DNA of 64,000 nt from Waltergamsia citrina (taxonomy: Eukaryota > Ascomycota > Sordariomycetes > Hypocreales > Bionectriaceae): contig JAKLNE010000017.1 of the NCBI GenBank assembly GCA_022814615.1, positions 372,001 through 436,000 of the forward strand. Direction: 5' to 3'. The position numbers and the translations under genes are program-made. The notes below the pieces were generated by a model. It worked only from the letters and a program-made list of their open reading frames with translations. It made no database searches and was not told the DNA's origin. This document shows, piece after piece, positions 1 through 10,391 of the stretch. Within the stretch, counting starts at the first letter, position 1. Every line of letters starts with the position of its first letter.

Positions 1-3000
1 CATTCCCTCTTGTTTGACTGTAATCACAGCCTCGTGGTTGCTCTCTGGTAATTGATCCAGTAGTGAATGCACCAGCACCTCGATAGATGCCGAAGGAAGT
101 TTGCTGCCTCAGTCAGTTTCTGTGTTTCCTCATGAGGGTTTGCACTACTTACGCAATATTCTCAAAGACACGGTCCACTTTGCAAGATTTGACACAGTCG
201 ACAGTGCATAGAGTGCTCTCCAGCTCTTCATCGGATGGTTCTGGGGGATCGTCTGCTGCATAACTTGAAATGTAAGAGGTGAAAGCTGAGAAGAAGCCCG
301 CTTCTGTCGACCTTGCGGCTTTGTCGATGACTTGCGAGGGAGACTGTAAGGGAATCGCTGGGACGGATAGATTGGTGATGGATGATGCAGAGAAGGGAGA
401 GATTAGAGAGTTGGCGAAGAGGTTTAGCCATATGCGAATGATCTGTGACCTTGTTAATCAACTGTAGCAATCGAAGCACATTGCATGGTACTTACGTATT
501 TCCAACTCTTCCAGATGAGCTCTTCGTTATCGGTAATCACGCGGAAGAGCACCAGCGTAGCCAATTGAGCTCGGAAGTCCCTACCTAGCTTTACAGCGAG
601 CTCACTGACCATTACGCTGGAATCTCCGGCCTGAACCTCCGTGTTGAGAGCAGTATTGAAACGCAGATCAGAAGCCAAGGTGGTAATGTGACTTAGACAG
701 TACACGATCTGGTCCAATGCCTCTATGTTCTTGTGTTTCGCGGCGATGCGAGCACACTCATCAAAGCCAGCCACGACTCGGGCGAAAACAGCATCGTCTG
801 ATGCAGACATGAAGACGTACGATAACGTGGAAACGATAGGCTTCCAGGTAGCAGCGAACATATCAGCATCGTAGATGTTGGTTTCACAGACAACCAAGTT
901 ACCCGCTGATTCGGTCTTCAGGAGCAACTCTCTCCACGCGTAGTCGAAGGCATGTTTGTTGTCATGCTCATCCGGGAGAATGATCTCATCGGATTTGATC
1001 GTCTCGAAGATTTGTTGCAAATACTCTGGATTAAAGTTCTCGCCAGCATTCTGTCCCCTCAGGTTTCGAGAGAAATCTTCCAATGTCATCCGTCTAGCTT
1101 TCATATTAGGGTTATGCTGGTCTGTGTTCAGCAGGATGATCGCATAGGTGAGGATGAAGACGGCATCCTTGTCGGCAACTTCTGGTGGGTGGCTTGCAGA
1201 CATGTATGCTTCTGAGAAGGCCTCGACGATAGTGGCAATAAGGGGGGCCTCGCCGGGCAAACGGAATGATTCAAGTAGAGCTCGCAGAGCTTCGTCCACC
1301 CGCTTGCCAGAAAAGTCGAAAGCTTCCAGGAAGGCACTGAGGATCTTCTCGTTGCCTCTTTTGGAAAGAAACTCACCCAGTACAGCCTTAGAGGCGCGTG
1401 ATGTCCCCTTGAGGAATTTTGCAACCTCAACCGGGTCACTCGCATCTTTGAGAATGCCCTGGGCTTCTAAGTAGCCTAAGCCCGCCAAAGGTTTTTCATT
1501 GAACTTGGCAACGCCCTTGACGATGATTTGCTTCTTCCTACGCTGTTCCTTCAGATCGTCTGGGTCTGGGAATCCATCATACTTTGGTTCATCGTCAAGC
1601 CTCTCAGCAATAAACTGGATAAATCGTAGTAAGGCATCAAGGCAGAGAGGAGGAACGCTCGTAGTACTCCATGTAGCAGAGTCAGGAAGTGCGTTGCGCG
1701 ATAGAAGGCCAATCGTATCTTCACAAAGATCTGATCTGTCGGGGTCGCAGTCGTAGTTGACAAACAGCTCAAGAATAAAGGTTGGCATCCTAGAGAGAAC
1801 ACCAATGCCTTCGACCATCGCTTGTCGAGCGTCCGGCTTACGAGATCCGCCCTCCATGCCGAGCTTTTGCCTGTCCTTTACACCAACAGGTGTTGAACGA
1901 CCACTGGTGTTCTGTGATGCCGTAGGTGGGGGCTTCACTAGCTTTGGGGTCTGAGGAATGCCCGCATACAAGGACGGATCAATCCCTGGTTCTCTGGGAA
2001 TGTCCACGGTGGGGTGCAGACAAGCCACCAAGTACGACAAGAATAGTTCTTGTTGAAGTTTGAGTACTGGACGGCAAGTGGCAAGCAAGGTGCCCGTCAC
2101 AATGAGCGACTCTTGTAAGACGGCCATGTTATCCGTCCTAACCAGTTGAAAGAGGTAGCAGCACAGACGATCCTCTGCGATGCTGGCCAAGGCCGGGTGT
2201 CGGGCAATGAAGGGTCCAGCAACTTCGAGGGCAACATGAATGATGCGCATGGCCATAACCCGCATTGTGTCGGTATGTTGACGATCATGTGGGTCAAGGA
2301 AGTTGACTAGGACTCTGAAGAGTTCTCTTACAGAAGGAAGTGAGTATGGCTTCAAGTCCAGAGATACTGAACCATCGGACTGTTCCCCTGTGCTTGCTCC
2401 ATCATCGGCAGTTGGCTCCGCGGCAGTCTCTGCGCTTTCGTCCTTCTTTGACTCAGCTTTTGTTTCCCCGTCTTCCTTTTCTTCGGCTTTAGGTTTCTCG
2501 CTTGCCTCTTCCTTAGAGTCTGCTGTTGATTCTTCAGACCCCGTCTCCTCCCCAGGCTCGTTCTTGCTTTCATCCCCAGAATCTTGTGGAGTCTCAACGT
2601 TTTCGACAACCCCAGTTGCTGGATGCGTAGCATCAGACGTTTGAGGATCCATCCGCACCGTATCTATATCATCTCCGACAGTTTTATCAAGCGCTTCAGC
2701 CTCGGGTCCGGCCTCGATTTCGATGTGCTTGACGTCTTCAAAGATGATCTGGCACATTCTGACCATGGTAGCTTCTGCAGTACGTCGGAGTACTGCTGAG
2801 AACCGAGGTTGCGAGCAAATGGCTAGACCCCTTCCCATCATGTCGCAAACACTCTCATCGCTGAGGATGTTGCCACCCGGTCCCGACATCATATCAGCCA
2901 TTAAGTTGAGAATCGTCAGAAGGACGACCTCCACCTGACCCGAATCGCTTATATCGAATTGGCAATGTGTGACGGCGGCAGAGAGAGATTGCATGGCGTG

Positions 3001-3667
3001 TGCGAAGCGAGGGGACTCTGGACAAATAAAGCCGTAGGCGAGAAACTTTCGAAGAGCGCTTAAGGCGAGAATCGTGATCGGCGCTGCGGTCCCTTTGGTC
3101 TGAATGATGTGCAAGAACGGTGCTAACAGCGAGGGGGCGTCAAAAGAACGAATATCTGCGAGTTGGCTGTCAACGGACTCATCCCTCTGACGGTAGTATA
3201 GGTGCTCTCCGGAGCTTGTATTCGCACGAACCTTTCCTTCCAGCGATTTCATGTCGCAGTTTCCCAAAACCTGCAATCATCGGGTTGTCTTGCATGCTTT
3301 TGCCTCGCTGGCCTCGAAGGCCCCATCGGTTGCCCAGCCCGGTGTCTTGAGTTCCATCACCACCCAAATTGTTCGCAGGACTCTTGCTTCGAGTGCTCAG
3401 AGAGGGACTTGGTGGTCCCAGCTGAATTGGGTTCGGGTTCCCACCCAAGATAGCAGACACGGACGAATGCTGCGAGCGCGCATGTTTCTGAATAGCCGAT
3501 GTGATGGAGATGCACTCGGAGATGACCAAGGAAACTGGATCAACAGCGACAGAGACAGGACGATTACGATATTGCATGCGAGGGCTGTCGATCGAAAGCC
3601 CCGAGGACGTATCTTCGTGCGCCTGAGGTGGATTCATCGTAGCGAAAGCGTGGGCATCTCGGTTCAT
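1..3667 (-). CDS. GEA2: GBF1/Gea-type ARF guanine nucleotide exchange factor (Sec7), 3' end cut by the window
   Basis: Large Sec7 exchange factor of the GBF1/Gea group, which activates ARF GTPases for COPI traffic at the Golgi. I read exons 3667-3232, 3155-496, 442-153 and 103-1; phase is kept at each join and the reading frame leaves the window at position 1, giving about 1163 codons. The N-terminus carries the family's DCB-like start (VAVDPVSLVISECISI, then SMQDNPMIAGFGKLRHE). The Sec7 domain lies near residues 690-880, with the catalytic glutamate in FRLPGEAP near residue 780 and the motif TYAIILLNTDQHNPNMK. The C-terminal HDS region continues past the left edge. A Lys/Glu/Ser-rich acidic stretch near 2390-2640 separates the HUS region from the DCB region. 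The start at 3667 is the first ATG of the open frame; the next Met in frame (3634) is possible. Known from family: cytosolic or Golgi-associated. GEA2 is the usual fungal label; yeast GEA1 and GEA2 are paralogues. Confidence 0.93.
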
Positions 3668-4357
3668 GGTCCTAGGTGCTTCTATGTTGGGGCCAGCTAG
3701 TCAGCTTTTTGTCCAGCGTACAGATGGCAGAAAAGTCCACCAGATACGTAACGAATATGGGTGTACTGGCTTACTATGGAGAATCTTCCCAAAACATCAG
3801 ATAAAGGAAAGCAACGCAGTCTTCTACTGCGCGCTCGTGGTGAAGGGAAAAAAAAAATCAGAAAGGAGATCGCGGACGAGGTCAGGATTAAGCCAAGCGC
3901 AGTTCGTACTTAGGCCGAAGACCACTTTGGACCTTGGACTTTAGAGCTGGATCGCATGCAGGCACGGGGGTTTGTCAGGTTCAACGGTGTCGTCAGGGCT
4001 TCGCTGTGATTGGTCCGGGGCTGTTCAAGCCACCAATCGACCCAGTCAAATATCAAAGCACTCCGGCTCAGGCTTAGATGAATTAAAGGAGACGTAAGGT
4101 ACTACTATCAATACCTTATTCGTTCACTAACAACTTCATGTGCGCCATCGTAAACAATATTTGATCTAGACGCTTGGAATATGTTAACAGGGTTCGCAAT
4201 GTTATATTGTGGTAATAGTATCTTGCGTCGTTAAACAGATGTATTTGTATTCTTTCGAGGTTAGGTCAAAGCCTTGGCTTCGAGCCATGAACTACAACAG
4301 TTGATATCGTGCGCATCCAAAGACGTAAAGTACTAGTAGTTAAGCAGATTACCAGGC
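3668..4357. other. Intergenic: upstream of the ARF-GEF gene and downstream of the mannosyltransferase gene
   Basis: About 690 bases between the start of the exchange factor and the stop of the mannosyltransferase, both on the minus strand. It should hold the promoter and leader of the exchange factor on its left side and the 3' UTR of the mannosyltransferase on its right. Nothing coding or repeated is visible apart from an A-run near 3848. Confidence 0.6.
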
Positions 4358-6175
4358 TCATGCCGCCACCTTTCGGTTATTGGCATCTTCATTACCGGCG
4401 TTTGAACCGGCATTGGCACCAGCCCTTGCACCTCTCGCGTCAGCTCCCGCATCTGCATTCGCACGAGCATAGGCACCACCAGCATTTGCCCCAGCATCCT
4501 CGGCGTTCTCGCCGCTATTCGCACCACCGTTAACACCTGCCTTTGCATCTGCGTTCGCCCCGGCCTTGGAGCCAGCTTTAGCGGCATTGCGAGCAGGTCG
4601 ATTTTGAGCTGCCAAGTTGTGCATCTCCTTCTTGTCCTTCTTCCACTGACTGTCAGTATCACCAAATTCCTCCTTGATCTTCGCCGCCTTCTTCTTCTTT
4701 TCCTCTTCCTCCTTCTCGCGGGCGATTCGCTCCTGTTCCATCTCCTGTCGTAATTGTCAACAAGTGTTGTCACACAGAAGTGAGCGATAAAAAAGGTCAT
4801 GCATACCTCCATGTGTTGAATATCGTCAACACTCGGTTCGTACAAGTGCCATATAGTATAATGAGGTAGACCAACAACGGAATACTTCATACGTCGTGCC
4901 ATCTGTTTTTGTTTTGTGTGTGAGTTGAGCTCCAGTACAGATAGAACCTGCTACTAACCTTTCCAAATCCCTCGGTCTCAGCATGTTTCTCAAAGCTGAA
5001 AGCTGGGAAATGAACACCGCTTCGGAAGACCTTGGCTCTGGCCAAAATGCTCACACCACCGACTCCGTCAATCTCCATTTCCATGTCCGGGTCACCGTAA
5101 GGGTCTCGGAGGTATGCCAAGTGCGGACGCCATGTTGCGTACTCGGCATAACCCTCGACAATCACAGCATCCTCGTCAAGAGTGTCCGCCAGCGCAAGTG
5201 CCGTTTCTGACTCCTGCCACGAGTTTAAGTCATATGGCTGCTCCCCGCCTAGCCATTCTGGCAGCGGACGCCAAACATCTAGAAGAAAAGGTTAGCTTCG
5301 TTGATACTCTATGCTGTCCAGTCCTGACATACTTGGTACAATAACATCTTTGTTGTGTCGCATCAAATCTTCAAGAATTGTGAATGGCGCTGTTTCAACG
5401 TCGACATCACGCCAGTACACCCATGAATGATAGGGACGTAGAGCTGCACTCAGGAGCCAGTTTCGAGCCTGCGCCATCAACTTTCTGCGGGTAGCCTGCG
5501 CCGCGAACCCGTGCCGACTCTCGAAATCTTGGTTGACCTGTTGCCCAAAGTCTTTCTCAATAATAGAGATTTCGCCGTACGGCTGTTTAGGATCCTCATC
5601 TGCCTGCAGCTCACTGAGACCAGTAGACAGAACCTCCAGCGTGTCGTCTTTTGAGTCCGACACCAAGAAGGCCAGATCGATCAAGTTATGGGGGTATGTG
5701 AGATTCCGCAGGTGGCCGAAGAACATGGACAGATGTGCTTCAGCATCGCGCAGTGGAACACACAGTAGAATACGCTCTTCACGCTCCCACCCCCTTGCAG
5801 TTCCTTGGACGTTCGACAAGTCGTAGTATCGTACCGTTTCGAGTTCGACTTCGCTACTGGCACTTAGAAGCCCAAATGAGACGACGGAGGCAACAGAGCT
5901 TGTGGGCCACAGCCAAATGCTGATAAATAGAAATACGAGCAGGGCTGCGCCGATTCGTGTATAGAGTTTCTTGCGATTCCGGGACGAAGGGGTGGAAGAA
6001 CGAGGTTGGAATCTGCCAATGCCAAAGACGTCGTGTTAGCTATGAACTGCACAAGACGCACTTCCAAGAATCCTATTGCACTGCCAATGTGGACATACCT
6101 GTGAGGAGAGAAATCCATTGTTTTTTCGCGAGCATGCCCATTGGCAAAGCCGCTTGCGTGATGCCTAGGCATCAT
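4358..6175 (-). CDS. ANP1: Anp1/Mnn9/Van1-family alpha-1,6-mannosyltransferase subunit (GT62)
   Basis: Type II Golgi membrane glycosyltransferase of the mannan polymerase complexes that extend the alpha-1,6 backbone of N-glycan outer chains. Exons 6175-6099, 6012-5333, 5278-4959, 4902-4807 and 4744-4358 join in phase to 519 residues. A short cytoplasmic tail is followed by a signal anchor near residues 46-62, then the conserved core: RILLCVPLRDAE, a block ending ESRHGFAAQATRRKLMAQAR, and the DxD-type motif DVDVETAP near residue 228. NVWRPLPEWLGGEQPYDLNS and the block FSFEKHAETEGFGK-MARRMKYS are also typical. The last exon is unusual: a charged Glu/Lys helix is followed by about 75 residues rich in Ala, Gly and Asn in GAN/AGA-like repeats. 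Family membership is clear; choosing Anp1 over Mnn9 or Van1 rests on recalled similarity. Confidence 0.9.
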
Positions 6176-6869
6176 CTTGAAAGCTTAAAGGGAGACATAA
6201 AAGGGCTTCAAGCAAAAGTCATGCCTTGATTGAATGCGCCTACTGGCGCTTTGACTGTGAGCTTTGTGTAGCCAAGCTAACAGATTGAAAGAATGACAAT
6301 TGAGAGTTGCGTGTTGGAAGGAGGAAACGAACAAGGGAATGGCGATTGAATTGTGTTTCTCGACGCTTATTAGGTGGCCACGATGAAAGTCACTGAGATG
6401 GCCAAGCGTTAGCGGCCCACAGGGGTTGTCCAGGGCGTTGCAAGGGGGCCATCTGTCCAGTGTCATGTCACTCGTGCCTGACTAAGCTATCAAAATACGT
6501 CAGAGCCACCCTCGCAGCTCTCTTGTGGAACATGAAACATTGCCATACTCAAGAGGAAGGCGCGAATGCTCTACGTTCCACTAGCTGAATGGAAGATTTT
6601 ACAATCCATTTTTAAATGTCGATATTTGTATATTAAGCCATGCTCTCTCGTATGGCGTGACGTGAAATTCGAAATGCAATTGCTATTCTAAATGCAGTAC
6701 TACAAATCTGATACCAGCATGCAATTCAAGCGCAGGTCGCGAAAATAGACGCCGTCATGCTTATCACTACTAAGGCTAGTCTGACTCTCAAAGCCGACCA
6801 AATGGACTCGAGACCTCACGTAAATGGGAAACTTACTTCTGTATACAACATAAAATCGTACTACAATTC

Positions 6870-7980
6870 GGCAGCGGGCGGTGGTGAAGCTGCTGGGTGG
6901 GAGCGCAGGGCCAGTCGTAGGATACGCAAAGGTTGTTTTGTAGGTTTACAGGCGCCTTCATGGACGAAGAATCAACTGCGTGTCTTGTTAGTTATGCGTA
7001 GAAATCCAACAGGCTTTATTAATTGTTTCCAGATAGATTGTTGGGCGTTTCAGACAAGCCGTTTTACTCAGTCATCTCGACCGGTCCAGACACCAAGCCA
7101 ACCCAAGACGGATCAACGTGAAGCCCGGACACTGAAGTCAAATGACCCTCCGAGGAGGAACTCTACAACCCATCCTTGAATATCAAGCAGATACACTCGG
7201 GTGCGAGAGAATGACTCGGTCAACACGAAGTAGTTGAATGGATATAACTTGTTTCATCACTTAAGCCGGGAGCTGGCGTCCTTAAGACATCCTCACGTAC
7301 CTTTGATCAGTTCCACTAGATGGATGTCCAAGTACTCGGTCCTCTGGAAATCATTAGGTAGGTCTATCAACAGCTGTTAGCGCCATGATTCAAATGAGTT
7401 ATCGAAAACAGCATGTAGTTGTAAAATTGTTGTCAGAGATCTTGGTATGGTAAATTGGGGTCATCATTATGTTTCAGTAGCAGAACTGGAAAAAAGGTTT
7501 CTCATCATTGACAGACGGTCGACAAAACAGAAATCAGATCGCGCTTTAAACTTACCAAGGATTGAGCGTGGAGTGGAATGATTGCTCAGTATGGTCGACA
7601 CATTGTCCACGGCTACAGTTGATCCTGCTGCAAAACCGCCAAATTCACTGAGTACTGTTAGATGACAGGCGCCTCATGCGAATGGCTCGGGTTCATGAGA
7701 AGCGAGTTGAGTGAATCAGATGGTGATGCATGTTTTGTTGTATCGCTCATTGTGTTCACGAGAACAAATAGTGTAAAGAATTCATCATTTAGGTCGAAAA
7801 TATTCGCCTCGCGAGGGCAGGTGGGTTGTTACTTAGGAGCAACGGGAAATAACGTACCGAGATGATAACTTGGTGCTACCAAGGCTACCACTTCATTTCC
7901 GGCTGAGGCTCACTTGAGCGCTTCAATCCGCGTGGTATCATGGCACCGAGGATGCACTGGCCTACCTAGAGGCGTGCGTT
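6870..7980 (-). other. Unresolved exon-like fragments on the minus strand
   Basis: No complete gene could be built between 6176 and 8255, but the minus strand carries protein-like stretches bounded by good splice signals. One open stretch near 7640-7560 reads SEFGGFAAGSTVAVDN and ends at a GTAAGT donor. Another near 7340-7300 starts after TTTCCAG and ends at GTACGT. A third begins after a CTAAC branch point and ACGCAG near 6975 and continues to a stop near 6830. The fragments do not all join in one phase in the arrangement I tried. The position, head-to-head with MTR3 at about 300 bases, would suit a divergent gene. I do not recognise a family. It may be a multi-exon gene, a decayed gene or chance. 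Confidence 0.25.
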
Positions 7981-8255
7981 GCGAATAGGTGAACATTTTT
8001 GCTGCTGAGTGGGAAAGGTGGAAAGAAATCTGGAAATTTTTAAAGCGAGGTCGAAGGTGGTGGGGCCGCACAAGGTGGCCTGGATATGCAATTAACCAGC
8101 TCCCGATTGGAAAATATGCAACTAAGTGCTATCCAAACTACCTACCCCGGCAAGCTCTGATTTCCATTCTAAGTTGAAGATCGAGACCTTCGCAGTTGCA
8201 CAGGGCCAATAATTGGGAGAAGTGACGCTGAATAGTGCGCCAAATCTCCAGGGAA

Positions 8256-9162
8256 ATGGCGGACCGCAGACGTGTGAACGGCCCGGCTGCAACCACTATT
8301 CCACCTTTGTATGAGGAGGATTCATACACTCGTCTCAAGCGGTCACGAGAACCTCAAAGTATTCGAGCAACTTGTGAGTTGGAGTGCCGATCATAAGATG
8401 TCAAGGTATCTTGATTAACGGTCAACAGATCTCAAGACCGGAGTGACTCCCTCTGCTTCAGGCTCGGCTTATCTTGAAGTCGAGGCCCAAGATGGCTTGC
8501 ATAATAGCGGCATGAAACTTACCTGCACGGTTCATGGGCCTAGGTCACTCCCTCGTTCAGCACCCTTTTCACCACATATGGTCTTATCGACGCATGTTAA
8601 ATATGCTCCATTCGCTACCAAAACTCGCAGAGGTTATTTGCGTGACTCAAGCGAACGAGACCTCAGCACTCATCTCGAGACAGCTTTGCGAGGGGCCTTG
8701 ATTGCTGACCGGTGGCCAAAGAGCGGAGTTGATGTCATCGTCACCATAATCGAAGGCGAGGAGTCCAGGCAAACCGCCCTAGCGACAGAAAGCGAGGAAT
8801 GGAACATGATGAACGTCCTATCGTCTTGCATTACTGTTGCGGCAGCTGCTGTAGCTGACGCCGGCATCGACTGCGTTGACACCGTTTCAGGCGGAGTGGC
8901 TGGCCTCATCACGGAGAACGACAAAGGAGATACAGAAATCGTCTTGGATCCCGCACCGCTGGAACACCAGAATATTCTCGCTGCTTGCTGTGTAGCATAT
9001 TTGCCTGGAAGAGACGAGATCACGAACATTTGGCTCAAGGGGGAAATACCATCCACGGATCCTGAGCTTTACCGGAATCTCGTCTCTAAAGCCGTGCATG
9101 CCAGCAAAGGGACTGGAAAGGCGATTTCAGCAACTCTCAATGAGGCGATTGCCGCTCCTTGA
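8256..9162 (+). CDS. MTR3: Exosome complex ring subunit MTR3 (RNase PH-like)
   Basis: Component of the six-membered RNase PH-like ring of the eukaryotic RNA exosome, which degrades and trims RNA 3' ends in nucleus and cytoplasm; the ring subunits are structural rather than catalytic. Exons 8256-8373 and 8429-9162 join in phase to 283 residues (intron of 55 bases with GTGAGT and AACAG). The first exon gives MADRRRVNGPAATTIPPLYE and restores the typical YLKTGVTPSASGSAYLE at the junction. The RNase PH fold is seen in YAPFATKTRRGY, HLETALRGALI, and a C-terminal part with VLDPAPLEHQNILAACCVAY. The ATG at 8256 is the first that reads into this frame. Confidence rests on the overall family pattern and length. 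Confidence 0.9.
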
Positions 9163-10391
9163 TTCATATCCGAGTTACGAGACTATCTTCACGCTCTTGG
9201 TTGGAAACCATACGTAAAGACCCTTCAGGTCTACCTTCGCCCAGTCTCGGCCCCTAACGAAACACGCGAACATGAGGATTTTGGGCTGGGTATACAGTGG
9301 GGAATATCTACACATGAGATGTGTACTTCTTGTCTAGGGAAATGGCAGCTTAGATGAGAGAAACGAAGCATCTCCCACAGGTGAAGTACCATGCGCTGTT
9401 GTCTGCGCATAGCACCTGAGAGCATGGTAGGTGTGATAAAGGGCAGATTATTCTAGATGCCTCCAGTCCGCATCAGCGGATACCATATTTTAGCAGCTTA
9501 AATAATGACTTTGCCGCTACCTAGATATTGTCTGTTTTCGTGTATGCCTCCAGTACTGAACACGGCTATTTAACCACATATTTGCAACTATCGTGCCGTT
9601 AACACCTTGCTTACTTACGTTCTTCAGCTCCCATCACGAGGTTCACATTCTATGCAAGCCCCCTGTAGTGAGAAAATGCGGACATATTATAGGTAAAATA
9701 ATCGAAGGAAACGCATAGGGAAGAGATAGGTAGAAAGCGAGATCTATTGAATGGTAAACTTCAAGTTAATGTAGAACCAACGTTCCCCACATGGTCCCCA
9801 GAAAGCAGCCCAAGACCTCGGGCTAGTGGCATGACTTATGTGCAGGAACGTCATGCAGCGAGCGGCATTGGAATCCTTTGCCTTTCGCATATCCGCACTT
9901 GGACCACTGGCAGTTATTTCCTTACGGTCAGTTGGAGGTGACATCTCCACTGCATCCGCAACTCCGCCTTAGCCAAGGTATAGCCCAGCAACCGAACACG
10001 CCGACTCAAAATCCGGATTCACCATCGGGATCGGACCCGATAACTCCTATAGCTTTCGTTTCAAGATCTTTCCATCGCGGTCATTCGAGGACTGTTTGTG
10101 CTATCTATTCACGACTACTCGATCTCGCAAACATCAACAACGGACGAATTTCTGGGTCTCGAAATCCAAAACGCGCTGTGCCGTTGAAGCTGCTACATTT
10201 GTCGCGTGGTTGCTCTGATACGAGTACATCATGTCCCGCGAGTCGACGCTCCACCGATATCGATAACCGTTCACCTTCATCCCAGCAACAGCCGCGAGCG
10301 ACATCGTTCGACCGCTCATCGTGGCGGATAATAGAGTTTGTGCGCACCAACGTCGCTTGCTCCACGTCACAACTTTGACGAGCACTCTGTC
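9163..10391. other. Intergenic and 5' leader of the Asi-like gene
   Basis: About 1.2 kb between MTR3 and the Asi-like gene, both on the plus strand. Open frames here (for example 9878-10378) start with TTG rather than ATG and show no family features. Most likely it holds the 3' UTR of MTR3, then the promoter and a long leader of the next gene. No repeat was seen. Confidence 0.5.

Noticed and set aside
6757..7179. 140-codon plus-strand ORF
   Set aside because: Low-complexity and frame-like only by chance; the minus strand shows better splice-bounded coding signs.
9878..10378. 166-codon ORF upstream of the Asi-like gene
   Set aside because: Starts at TTG, sits in the leader region, Ser/Arg-rich without family features.
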